The position numbers and the translations under genes are program-made. Shown here in pieces: positions 22,665-33,436 of a stretch of 64,000 bases of DNA. The notes beneath the pieces were generated by a model, which saw nothing but the letters and a program-made list of their open reading frames with translations, was not told the origin of the DNA and made no database searches. The stretch lies in assembly GCA_949130495.1 (NCBI GenBank), contig OX422215.1, forward strand, positions 69,827,244 to 69,891,243. The letters run 5' to 3'. This DNA comes from Sambucus nigra. Its lineage: Eukaryota; Streptophyta; Magnoliopsida; Dipsacales; Adoxaceae. Numbering within the stretch: the stretch's first letter is position 1; every line of letters starts with the position of its first letter.

Positions 22665-24911
22665 TGTGGCCATCCCGGTGATGTCAGGAGGTCGGGATCT
22701 CTCGGAGGTGGATCCCTCCTTCTTTTCCTCTCTTTTTCCCCTATTTCAGCGTGCGAGTGGGATTGCGTCCTTTATAAAGTCGCTCAGTCATCGCCGATGT
22801 GGAGTGATATGTAGAGATAGAGTTGCCAGCCTATTTTGCACAAAAAAGGCAAAAGAAATTTTACCGCCTCGACAGAACGGCATTAAGGACGATATTGATG
22901 CTTGCGAAACCAAGTGGTTCAAAGGTCCGGGAACTAAGTTACTGAATGAGAATGTGTTAGGCAGCCATACCGCCCTTTGAATATCTCAGGGGCATATGTT
23001 AATCTTATATTGTATAACTCCGCAATGTGTGTGCTTATGTGCATAATATAAATGGAGGATGGAATCACTCGACTCGGGTCATGGATGAAGGCGGAGCGAG
23101 GTCATCCGTATGAGTGTTCCCAAAATAATACTAATAAAACATAACAAATTGTTATGGAATAACGATTGCATATATCGAACAAGACATAAGCAAACAAGCA
23201 TATAAAACTTATATATCACGAATATATGATAACAAATGTAGGTGGGAGGAATCGAGCCAGGGGATTTACACAAGACGCCTACGTAGCCAAGGGGTGTCAA
23301 AGTCCATATAATTTGAAAATGATATGAGATGGGGTTCAACCCATAAATCTAACCGGGGACTTTATTATATGTGGATGTGTGTGTGGGTGTGTAGAATATG
23401 GTGTTTTAGTGTGAGAAAGTGTGATGAGAAATCGCTGTTTGAAATTTACAAGTGAACCCTCCTTTTCTTATTTTTGGGTTTTTCTATAAAAATATAGTAT
23501 GTACGAATACTTAACAATAAAAAGTTTGGAATTAAGATATGTGATGTAATGAAGTAAAGTAATAATGCAAAAATGAAGTAACTAATGCAAAATCAAGAGA
23601 ATTAAAGAGGAAGAGGAAGAAACAGATCTCCTTATGATGATTTGAAGTAAATCTTCCTTGTAGATGTGCTACCCTCAAGGTGAAGTGATAGTGGTTTGAG
23701 GAGGTGGGTGGGAATTTACTCAAAAAAGTATGAAAATGTTGGAATGAATGCTGTGAATGGGCTTTTAAGGATATAATAACTCAGAATTCGAGGGAATTAT
23801 ATCTGAATTACTGAGAGGGATGTTTAGGTGTGATTTTCAAAGATAGGTCATGGCCTCTATTTATAGGTCCAGGGGGTGCCAATTGGAATGGTCCTTAAAC
23901 TGACTATAGGCATGGAACCTTAGACATACTACGGATAGAGAGGGTCTTGGGGTTACCATTGGGTAGTCTGAGGCAGTTTCTTCGAAAAAATGACTATAAA
24001 ATATGAACCGTAAGTCAGAATCATGCCCAAGGTGGACTGTTGGAAAGGATATTCAGATACCTTTAAGAATACTTTGATCCACTCCAAGGTTCAGGAGTTT
24101 ATCGAGGTTAATCAGGGCCCGAAAGCGCTCATTGGTCACTCGATATCTCGATGGAAAATAGATCTTTCGTCAAAATCGTAAGTCAGAATTGCACACAGGA
24201 TGGACCATTGGAAAGGGTATTCAGATCCCTTCGAAGATTCATTCAGTATCATTAGATTTGGAGAGTTGACCTTGGTCAAATGGGGCCCAAAAAGGCTCGG
24301 TGACCCTTCGTAGTAAAATAGGTCATTCGTCTGTACCGTAAGGTTGATTCATGTAAGAGGTGGACTGTTGGAGAGGATATTTAAATCACTTTAAAGACTC
24401 ATTCAGTATCATTCGAGATAAAGAGTTAACAGGAGTCAAACGGATCCTGAGAGCGCTCGGCGGCCTCTAGGTCAACTTTCGAGGTAAAACGAATCGTTCG
24501 TCCGAATCGTAAGTTCGATTCGCTCATGGGGTAGATAATTAGAAAGGGGATTCAAAGACCTTTGAATATCCATTGAGCTTTCGCTCGATCAAGGAAGTTC
24601 ATTGGGGTTAAAATGGGGCTCGGAGCACAAGGTGGCCACTAAATTGATTTTTGATAGTAAAACGGACCATTTGTCCGAACCGTAATGCTGATTCGTGCAC
24701 GAGGAGAACCGTTGGAAATGGGATTCAGAGCCCTTCGAAGATTCATGAACTTTCACTCACACGAGAAAGTTTGTTGGAGTCAAACGGGACTCTGGAGCTC
24801 CCGATGGCCTATAGATCGGTACTCGGAGTATGAGCTAGGGTTTGCAGTGAATGGGTGAGTGTTAGGGACCTAAGGAGATGCTTAAGAGGGTCCTAGGATG
24901 CGGTGTTTACA
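22665..24911 (-). mobile_element. Element G: solo LTR, Tat/Ogre-like (2.2 kb)
   Basis: It is bounded by TGTGGCC and GTTTACA on the plus strand, with a perfect CAAAG duplication (22660-22664 and 24912-24916). On the minus strand it starts TGTAAACACCGCATCC, as many plant Tat/Ogre-type LTRs do, so I read it as minus. Orientation is not certain. It holds a five-unit tandem repeat (24006-24840) and no coding motif. It splits element D's gag, and the D reading runs on into it for a dozen residues (to 24882) by chance. Confidence 0.8.
24006..24840 (+). repeat. about 165-bp tandem repeat inside solo LTR G
   Basis: Five units start with AAYCGTAAG at 24006, 24174, 24334, 24505 and 24678 (spacing 160-173 bp). 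Each contains the order GTTGGAAAGG-ATTCAGA-CCTTYRAAGAYTCAT-...-GGAGTCAAACGG-...-GGCC in diverged form. Divergence between units is high, so the array is old. Confidence 0.8.
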
Positions 24912-24916
24912 CAAAG

Positions 24917-25640
24917 TAATCCAAATTTTATGTTTCTCAACATAATTTGGAAACATATCGATTACATAAGTTTGAAGGTCTCTTATGAGTTCTTTTAACC
25001 TAAAAGTATCTAATATTCCCAATAAATTCAAGACAGTGAATTTAGGGATAAAACAGGTCGGAAGTGATCTCAAAATCTTTTTCACCACTCTCTTATGAAA
25101 AAAATTCTCACCCAAATTAAAACTAAAATTGACTATGTCCGATAAGCGTGTATAAAACTCATCAAAAAACTCAGACTTTAGCATGGTAATAATCGCAAAC
25201 TGTGTGGTGAGTTTTTGAAGCTTAGAATATTTCACAACATTGGTACCCCTGTGAGTGAGATGGAGGGTATCCCATGCTTCTTTAAATAAGGTGCATATCA
25301 TGATGCGGTAGAACTCGTCAGGGGTGGAGGCTCCATAAATGGCACTTAAACTGCGTGAGTTAAACTAATTCCATTTTAGTTCCTACTACATCCAAGAGGT
25401 GATAGGTTTAGGACCTATGACATCGCCATTAGTCACAGTGGGCGGTGTCCACCCTCTTTCACATACAAGCCAGACATTTTAGTTAATCTCTTTCAAAGCC
25501 AACCTCATTCAATCTTTCCAATATGCATAATTAGACCCATAAAAAATTTGTAGCCTATTATACAAATTATCCATAAAACCTAAATTTTAAAGGATCACAC
25601 AAAAACTTAGTGTAACAGACTCTAACGCCAATTTGAGAAA
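24917..25640 (-). pseudogene. element D copia Gag, N-terminal part (UBN2 type)
   Basis: The clearest piece is the minus-strand frame from 25301: AWDTLHLTHRGTNVVKYSKL, then LTTQFAIITMLKSEFFDEF, then RVVKKILRSLPTCFIPKFTV and RLKELIRDLQTYV. This is the UBN2-type Gag core of plant copia elements (AW...L...EGT...VK..KL, ... RVVRKILRSLP-x-R-F...K, ... L-x-x-E-L-x-G-S-L-Q-T-Y/F-E). It begins about 60 bp from the primer site and contains at least two stops upstream of 25301. The remainder of Gag is at 22659-21685 beyond solo LTR G. Confidence 0.85.
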
Positions 25641-25713
25641 ATTAGTATATAAAAAAACCATAAATAAATTCGTATCACACGATATTTTAGTGCAACCCGC
25701 TCTAATACCAATT
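25618..25713 (-). other. primer-binding site of element D, present twice
   Basis: Next to the LTR the minus strand reads AAT-TGGTATTAGAGC (25710-25699). That is one mismatch from TGGTATCAGAGC, the complement of initiator tRNA-Met used by most plant copia elements. Eighty-one bp further in, TGGCGTTAGAGTC (25630-25618) repeats it, again preceded by TTTTCTCAAAT, i.e. a copy of the LTR end. The interior sequence after each copy is also similar (CACTAA... GTGTGAT). This is a small tandem duplication across the LTR/primer-site junction. Confidence 0.75.
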
Positions 25714-26853
25714 TAAGAAAATAAAATGGGTTTTCTACGAATTTCTTCGTATCTTAGGCAAAACACACACAACTTCAAATTTTACCCAAACTTTATTTTG
25801 ATTATTGATTATGTTTCCATGCAATAAGGAGTCTAAATTAAATTCTTCAATTACACATGCAAACCAAACATGCGAAGAAGATAAGGAAAGATTTCTTTCG
25901 GGCAAAACCTAGTATTTCTCATATAAAGAATTTGACAGACACAGTCGACTTACAGACTACTTAGCTCCACTAAGTATAATGCACATGGGCTTCAAATCTT
26001 CTACAAAATATGGCACAGTCCAGCATCATCCACAGGAAGCAGTCTTCCCGAGGTAACCACCGATCAGCCTCAAGATGCACGATCCTATCTTCTTCAGTCG
26101 TAGAGCCTCGGCTCCATAAATCAGCAGTAGAGTTGAACTCATGCAAGTGTATGGAAACTTGGATTTAAACAAACTCAATAAATCACATATGGGGTGAATG
26201 ATTTGGGAAAAAAAGTTTTTTTGTAAAACACAAAGATGAGAACTTTTGGTTCAGATATTGGGAATTCGTTTTTACCAAAAGTCTTGAGAAAAAACTCATC
26301 AAAATAGCTTTTTATAGAAAAATCATGAATTTCGAGGTAGCGAACGAAATGGCATCTCGTTCGAATGAAAACACTTGTTTCGTTCTAACGATATCAAGTC
26401 TCGTTCGAACGACAACCTATTCTCGTTCAATCAACATTCCAATGACTTTGGTTAGGTTAAACAGAAGATTGTCGTTCGATGGTCGTTCGAGGCTCATTCC
26501 AACAAAAAGGGACTTTCGTTCTAATGAGATCAATATCTTGTTCGAACGAGATTAAAAATAAAAAAAATATTTTAAAATCTGTTTAAAAAAATGCCACAAT
26601 TTAAAAAAAAAACATCCCATAATATAATTCGTAAGAGAAATAAAAACCACAAGTCGTATACCTCCATAAAGTGTCGGTGACAAATCCAGTGGCTTAAAAT
26701 CCAAAAACGATGCTCAGTCGCTAACATATCTTCGAGTGATCATGGAGTTAAAATGTGAATGTAGTGTTTGGTTTGAAACTCTGGTTTATAACTGGATATG
26801 CCAAAATACAAAAATGCCTAAGCCATGAGGAATTATATAATCTCACTCTTACA
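25714..26853 (-). repeat. 5' LTR of element D
   Basis: 1,140 bp matching 16046-17191. The plus-strand right end is CACTCTTACA followed by ATAAT. The terminal CA on the other side has mutated to TA (minus strand TTTTCTTA). It contains the second cluster of CGTTCGAACG variants (26335-26560). Confidence 0.85.
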
Positions 26854-26858
26854 ATAAT

Positions 26859-29800
26859 CATCACAGGCAACACACGCAGGCAAATACTGGAAATCATAAT
26901 TCACTATGCCTTAAAAGAGAGGAAGTACATCATTGATAATAGCAGAGAAGTCTAATTTATAGAGGGATACATCAGGAAAAGGTATGGGAGGACTAAGTTT
27001 CTAACGAGACATACTCAAAAGGCTTACGGAGGATAGGTGCCGATATACATCTAGCAAAGGGCTAGTTATTCAGTATGGCCACTCCAGTGATGTTGGTGAT
27101 GAGATGGTTCGAATTCTATCGGAGGACCCTTGGAGTTGTCTTTGGACGCTCTAGAAACTTAGCGTAGACTACAGACTAGGGCAGACAGTGTTCTTTAATC
27201 TTAATTATCTTTCTCTCATGGTCTTTAACAGGCTCTTCAATCAGTATTATCAAGGGGTTTGTGTAGGCGAAGGCCTTTGAAAGGATTGACATAAGGTTTG
27301 GTGGGTATTTTTGTTCCACTAATATTCCTAAAGTTGCTGAGAGCCCATATTATAAGATTTAACTGAAGGTAGTGTCCCAAATGGTGGGCCTATCAAATCA
27401 GGTATGCATAGGTAGAGATTAAGCTTGGGGATGCTGACTAATTGTCCTTTCTTCGTCATGTTACCATGATGGATGGAGGCGATGTACTAGTCATGGAAGC
27501 ATTCTGTGGGAATTCAGTCTGAGGATCCTAGTATGGTAATCAAAGCGATTTTATCAAGAAATAAGGCGAGTGGTCCCCATTCGGGATATAACTTGGAGAT
27601 TTTTTGTCTTCCTTTATCACCCATGATACATTGAGTTTATTGTAGCTGACTTTGTGGATTTTCCCATAATCCACGTATATCCCTTCCTCATATATGATTT
27701 CTATTCCGGGTTATAATGATTTCTTTGCTTCATCGCACCAAGGTTCTGAGAGGTTGTGATAAGGATAGTCTTCTCTTTGAAGATGAAAATGACTATCCAC
27801 CCATGATGGGGGTCTTTGGGAGCAAGGTTTTAGTTTTTCCATCAGGAGCATATCCAAGATTGGATTTTCCTTTGTGCTTTGTAGTTGTGACGAATTTCAG
27901 GGTTATTTATTAATTTTTTCCCAGTCATAATCCTGGTATGTACCCCATCTTGTGAATCAATTGGCTGGTTACATTATGAATAATCGGCTCCTCCTCTATT
28001 ATATTATCAAGAGGGGTGACACAGAATCCTTTGAGGCATATGTCAATTCTGTCGTGGTGGTTGTCTAAGAGTGGGATGGTGTTTTTATTGGCGATTGTGG
28101 CCCAATCATCGTCTCCTAGGATTTTAATGATGGGAACTTTAATTTCATGTGTAATGATAGGGGTAATGCCTTCGAGGGATATATTTAGGCTCTTCCTAGT
28201 ATGAGGTTGAATATATCCATGACGTCAAGCACATGAAACTCCATGTCACATTTGATGGGCCATATTATGAGCATGAGATTGATGACTCCTAAGACCTCTC
28301 GGTGAGTATTGTTATAGGCCCTGATGGCCATGGAAGATGGCACAAATTTGGAGATTGTATATCCCATACCAGTGGTGGTGTAAAGGGGAAAATATTGATG
28401 GTGAACCTGTTATTTATCAGTACTAGGGGAATAATTTATTCATAATATTAAGTACATATGTCTAGCGCGAATCGATGGTTATGGTCATGCATGGGGAGGT
28501 CCTCATTATAGAAGTTGATGTATTATTGCATAGTAATAGATCCGATGGTGATGGATATCTCAGATGGAGTTAGGCCTTGAGGCACAAAAGCATGAGATAA
28601 CAAATGGATGAGGGCTGCTCAGTGTTCTCGGGATGTAGTCGATAACTCTCAGATTATAATATTAGCTGACATTTTGCGACGTTGCTCCTGAATCTTATAA
28701 TTCTCTTGGGAAAGGGTAATGACATCTCCTTCAGTGGGAACTTTCTCTTTGCTAGAATGGTTCGAATGGCTAGAGTGTCATCCAGATCAGGTGAATAAAT
28801 TGGGGGCAGTATAGGTTTTGTCCATGCATCTTGATCAGCTTTCTCCAACCAGAGTAAGAGGTCCCTTAAGGATATGGGGTTGGATGTAGGGAGTATTGGA
28901 TACTAAATAATCACTTTGGCCCAATAAAGGATTGGAGTTTATTTTGGGTCAGCGGGATCTTTATTTTAAGCTTAGGGGAGAGTTGGGTATATGGTGTCAT
29001 CTACCCAACATATCACCATGTCAAAATAAGGGGCATGTGTAAGGAGTTTTACTATTGTGGTGAGGACATGCTCATCCTTATAGTTCAGATTATTATAGGG
29101 TGACTTTATAGACATGGATAATCCTAACCATATGTTGTCATCTCAGGAGGTATCTTAGAGGTCTTACTTATCGAAAGAGGCTTCAAAACTTTTCGTGTCT
29201 ATCCCTCTTATTATGCTTACAGCTTCGCAATCGATGTCCCCGTAATAGTATTAGTAACCAGTATATTCTGGTTCTCAGGGTGAGAGTCCTTTGACAAACC
29301 TAATGATGGATAATACAGGAACTACATATCGAAGGATGTCCAATTTCCCTTGTGTATGGTAATATAGAGAAGGGTCAACCAGTTATGTCCCCAAGCTATA
29401 GGAATATCTCCTAGTGGGGGGGCCTTCTCGTGAGGTATGGCTTCGGTGGGTCATTTTGTCTTGGAGTTTGATCATGGTAATGATGTTGTCCGCATTTAGG
29501 TATATGCTTCCATAGTTAGCCCTATATTGGTATGGTGATGAACCCATGGTGATATACCGAGTACAAAGAGGTCGAATGCCAGCTGTAAAACTAGTAGGTC
29601 TAGTTCTATGTAAAGATTGATAGTCTCTTCTCAGGGATATTCTTTTGGGGGATGTGATAACTTCGGGAGGATTAGGGTCGACATCAATAGACCCACAAAT
29701 AGTATCTTGTATCTACACGACCAAATCATCCCATCTATTGGGTCAGATGCTTCGGTATATATTGACATTGGGGGGTCAGGGTTTTCCTTCAATGTTAAAG

Positions 29801-31351
29801 AACTGGAGGGGTGGTCTTTCATACGAGATACACTATTGTAATCTATCCACAAGGTAGCCTCATCATTTCATGTGGCTGGACCAATGCTTGTGTTGTTCAA
29901 GATGGTCAAGTTCTTCTATGTTGGCCTTGTATCCAATCCCAAATTTGTATTCTCGAGTGTCGGGATCTTCGAAGGACATAGGTCCTTGCTCGTGGAGGCC
30001 TAACCCTTTTTCTCTGGAGTGATCCTATTGTGTCATCCTTTCCCAGATTTAGGGGTTGAGGGGAAAATTATCCTCGGGAGATGTGTCCCCTTCGGTTCTT
30101 AAGAGGTGGTCAAATTAATTTATAATGCCTTACTCGGGGAGGTAAGTATAGTATATATGTTATGGTTTGGGAACCGAGGATTCTTAGGATGGTTCATGGC
30201 AGCCAAAGACAGTGTTTACATTAGTGAGGTGTTGTTTGGGTTTTGGAATGATCAGTCGAGAAGGGTCGATGTTGCCCTTCGCGTGTATTTGAATCATGCG
30301 AATAGTGGTAAAAAGGGAGAACTCGTGGTTTGGTTCCTTCGGGAGGGGTCGAGTGGGAATTCCTCATTTCTTATCATATTCAGAGTGTAATATTATTTGG
30401 GCAGTCATGAGCCATTGATTCCCTCGAAGTTAATTCTCCCTGTCTCTTAAAAAACTTAGGTGAGAGACATATGTGGCGGGGACTGGGTTAGCTCTTAATT
30501 TTTTTTCTCTTAGGCAGCGTCTCTATAAGTGACGTGAGCCCTGACTCTTTCTTTTTCTTTTTATAATAATTTACGATGAGCTTGGTACCTCTAAGTAATG
30601 TGATCATCTACCCTGAGTCATCTATTATAATTATTCATCTAGATCGGAGGGCTAGGGTATCGAGGTGTTCGAACCAAAGGTTCTTCCGTCTGGTGACTTG
30701 TGGATGTAGCGCTTCCACTATTTTCTGAAGAACTAGCGGAGAATGTATTTGAGGTAGCGGGCAAGTGAGCATCGCTATAGGCAGCAGTATTAGTGAGGGA
30801 AAATAAATGTACCTCTTAAGTTAATTCATCCCATCTATGGATTGGATTGGTACTACGTAGGTGATATCCTTTATCATTTGTAGGGCTTTATTATACATTT
30901 TGTCCCATTCGATTGAGTGGTCTATACTTTCTAAAGAATGCGTCAACAGTTCGAGTTCTCTCAAAAGTATAAACTCGGTGAAATTGGGGGAAGTCCAGGA
31001 TACAGTGATTGTTTTGTAAGAAGCATATGGCCATGATGAAGAAGGTCATATGTTCGATGGTGAGCTTAGTCCCAACGATGATTTTTATGGCGGGTGATGG
31101 AGTACCCAGAGGAGTTAATTTTTTGAATGGGGATTGTTTCCTCATTCTTGGTTTATGATAAATAGGGACTGTCAGAGTGGACGGGTCTGCGTTTGGAGAA
31201 GAATTGTCTGATATGGTCGTAGTACGTGGATTGGGATGAACGGGAAGGAGATTATTCGTCAGAATTGGATTTTTGTGGGATGAAGCTCCCAACATCTATG
31301 AGGTCTTGGATTGCGTACCTAAGTGTCCAACAGTTATCTATAATGTGTTCG
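26859..31351 (-). pseudogene. Tat-C gag and protease region (heavily decayed)
   Basis: No long frame survives, but the minus strand keeps protein-like pieces in the expected order. A Pro/Ser-rich section with FFRKYRPLNR (31295-30891) is followed by several stop-ridden pieces to about 28650, then the protease (28480-28100) and a G-patch-like motif (about 28000-27920), then linker sequence to the edge of copia element D. Beyond D the pol reading resumes at 16040. The upstream end is cut by element H at 31356/31357. I cannot recognise a Gag core or zinc knuckle. Assignment rests on protease, G-patch and the downstream RT. Confidence 0.6.
27915..28480 (-). pseudogene. Tat-C retropepsin and G-patch-like motif
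   Basis: The frame 28367-28185 (MGYTISKFVPSSMAIRAYNN, then REVLGVIN, then EFHVLDVMDIFNLILGR) matches the flap and C-terminal half of plant gypsy aspartic proteases (F-D-G-T-R-R-E-V-x-G-x-I ... F-x-V-x-D-x-x-x-S-Y-N-x-L-L-G-R-P-W). The catalytic DNGSS segment just upstream is eroded (INNRFTIN). After about 140 bp, IHKMGYIPG followed by LGKN resembles a G-patch (K-M-G-Y-x-P-G-x-G-L-G-K), which one group of plant Tat elements carries between protease and RT. Confidence 0.7.
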
Positions 31352-32485
31352 GATATTGTCAAATTTCAAATTATAAAATTATCCCAACTGCACGGGCTAT
31401 TGGAGCATAGCGAGTGCAAGTATGGGTCAAAGCCACAGAGATTTGGTCAATTCTTATAAATTATCGACTTTCCAACTAAACAAAATGAATGAATAAATAT
31501 GATTTATATCTAAGTTAACACTGAGGAAATGAATAAAATGACTACAAATTATATTATCAAATATGGAAGAAAAACAAGTATGTTGGATCTGTTTATTAAT
31601 TTTAATTAAAATCAAACATGAATTTAATTTCATATTTTTGAATTTATAACTCAAAATTTACCGACTCTTGTCGCGTACATTTCGAAAACTACAACAATGA
31701 ATGTACAAAAAATATTTTAACGTCTCTTAAAATACACGCCTTAAATCCCGATTTCCTTAAAGATGTCAATTTTTAAGTTTTAACGTTGCATTTAAGCATG
31801 AGTATCAAACAATTTAATATAAGCATAACCCATCAAAAATTACACATTTAAATTCTTAAAATATGATTTATCAAATAATTTCGGAGGTTTAAAACACACT
31901 CTCGTGTATTTTTAAATGAATACCAAATTTTTATTTTCAATTAACATACGCCGAGAATTAACACGCAAATTTTAATTAATCATGATAAACTTCACCTAGT
32001 CCTAGAAATAAAATTACGCACACGTCATAATTGAAACACCAATACTGCAAGATGAAATAATAATCTAGATTAATAAACTTCAACTTACATAATTTCGGGT
32101 CCAAGACTTGAGTACCAATACACAGTGTTCCTCCCAAATTTGCAAAAAAATTGTCTCACAAACACTCAAGGTATAACACATAAGGTATAATGTTTTTTAT
32201 GTTACAAAATTATATTTGTCTAATAATTTTTTCGTATCCCTTTTTGTGTCTGTCACACACATTCAAATCTGAAAATGGCCTCTTCTTTTAATCCCTACAC
32301 AATTTATATGTCCAAGAAATATATAAGGTATTGGGATTCCTAGGTAGAACAAACATGTATTGGAGGTAAGAGGTCTCACGCATGGGAAGAGAACCAGGGG
32401 AAGAAGTTGGGCCACATGTGCATGTCCAGAAAGCTGAAGGAAACATCACGCCATGCGAACAAGGAAAAAAATAAGGGTGGGGAAG

Positions 32486-32555
32486 TGTGGTTCGAACCAC
32501 TAACCTGTTTTAAACAAAACCACCACCTTACCATTTTACTAAGGGGCTTTGTAAA
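32486..32555 (-). ncRNA. possible tRNA-derived SINE head (A and B boxes)
   Basis: The minus strand reads TAGTAAAATGG (32541-32531, A-box-like, followed by TAAGG) and, 32 bases further, GGTTCGAACC (32498-32489, a perfect B box). This spacing fits an RNA polymerase III internal promoter. The stretch does not fold as a complete tRNA by eye, and I found no poly-A or poly-T tail to define a SINE body. Alternative: a chance B-box palindrome. Confidence 0.3.
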
Positions 32556-32780
32556 TTTAGGACTTATTATAATATGTATTTTGGAAATAGGACAACAAAC
32601 ATTTTATTTATAGTTTTAGTCCCTATTTTTGAATAAGGCCGCTGGCGCGAACCCATTTTCATAAAACGTCAACCAATCACAGCATGACATGTGTCCCTTT
32701 AATTTGAAAATAGGGACTAAAAATGGAAACGAAATGTTTGGTGTCCTATATCCATAATCAATATTATTAGAAGTCCTAAA
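32556..32780. mobile_element. MITE-like inverted repeat (225 bp)
   Basis: Arms of about 75 bp (32556-32634 and 32700-32780) pair when one is reversed: TTTAGGACTTATTATAATAT against its copy, through AATAGGACA-CAAACATT and TTTTAGTCCCTATTTT. They flank a short unique centre. No coding capacity is present. I could not find a clear target duplication, so the superfamily is undetermined. Confidence 0.6.
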
Positions 32781-33421
32781 AGTACATAATATATTTTACT
32801 AAGTAGCCTTTCAACTAAACAATTTCAACCGAAAATACTTAACCCTTCTAAAAAAAATAGTTTTCTAAAACTGCACACTAAACCTAAAACTCCTAACTTC
32901 TTCATACAACCTCCGATAAATGCACCGCAAAAATAAACGTGGCCCGTATTTCGTGCCCAACATTATTTCAACAGTGTTCGATCGGGTGTCTAACTTCAAG
33001 TTTGACCTGGGGCTTTGACTTTGACTTTCTTTTGGTTTCAAACTGTCCACGATCATATTTTCTTCGTTTGGACCCAGATTGACACGCTATTTGAACCGAA
33101 GCACTACTTAATTTGAGGCCTACAATTTTTGTGATTTGTCCGAGTCCAAAATTAATCATCTGAATTTACTGTTTTGCCCTTGAAGGTGCGTAATTAACAG
33201 TTTCTTACCCAAATTTCTTCCAGACCTCGTTGTTAGCATCGTAAACCTTGTACATAAAGTGACTAACGATAAATATTTAAGGTCATGAGTATAAAACGAA
33301 CATGAAGTTTCATAATTGCACTTATTAATTCGAATTATGTTTAATTTGTTGTATTTATGTTGCAACGGGGCTAACAAGTCCAAGATTTGGGTATAAATAG
33401 TATAAAATAATGCAATGATCA

Positions 33422-33436
33422 AAAACCTCCAAACTC
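33422..33436 (-). other. polypurine tract of element H, cut by solo LTR I
   Basis: The minus strand GAGTTTGGAGGTTTT lies immediately before the H LTR. Its upstream continuation, CTCAGGACGAGCAAGG-TTTGAGTT, lies on the far side of solo LTR I (36652-36680). Joining the two sides gives the Athila/Tat-type CTCAGGACGAGCA ... GTTTGGAGG arrangement. Confidence 0.75.

Larger units (their letters stand above)
16046..26853 (-). mobile_element. Element D: gag-only Ty1/copia retrotransposon with nested insertions
   Basis: Two related LTRs (16046-17191 and 25714-26853) are flanked by the identical 5-bp duplication ATAAT (16041-16045 and 26854-26858). The element reads on the minus strand: initiator-Met-type primer site beside the right LTR, copia Gag in two pieces (25640-24917 and 22659-21685), and a GGGGAAA purine tract beside the left LTR. 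After subtracting solo LTRs E, F and G, the interior is only about 3.7 kb. No copia protease, integrase or RT motif is seen, so it is a gag-only, non-autonomous type. The LTRs look about 80-85% identical by eye, making it one of the older insertions. It interrupts Tat-C between the protease/G-patch part and RT. Confidence 0.88.
31357..33421 (-). repeat. 3' LTR of element H
   Basis: 2,065 bp. On the minus strand it starts TGATCATTGCATTATT directly after a GTTTGGAGGTTTT purine tract and ends AAATTTGACA. It carries an inverted-repeat element (32556-32780) and a tRNA-like stretch (32486-32555). The partner LTR is not in the window, so the limits rest on the TG...CA ends and the purine tract. Confidence 0.72.

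Noticed and set aside
22666..22980. 104-residue plus-strand frame at the start of solo LTR G
   Set aside because: It lies within LTR sequence and begins at the LTR end; no recognised domain.
23985..24840. Possible CRISPR-like spaced repeats
   Set aside because: The units are 160-173 bp tandem repeats with similarity throughout, not short identical repeats with unique spacers; this is plant LTR sequence.
16041..26858. Treating D's two LTRs as independent solo LTRs
   Set aside because: The matching ATAAT duplications, the primer site beside one LTR and purine tract beside the other, and Gag between them in the right orientation show one element.
32486..32555. A true tRNA gene
   Set aside because: A and B boxes fit, but a proper acceptor stem and anticodon arm cannot be drawn by eye, so only a possible SINE head is reported.
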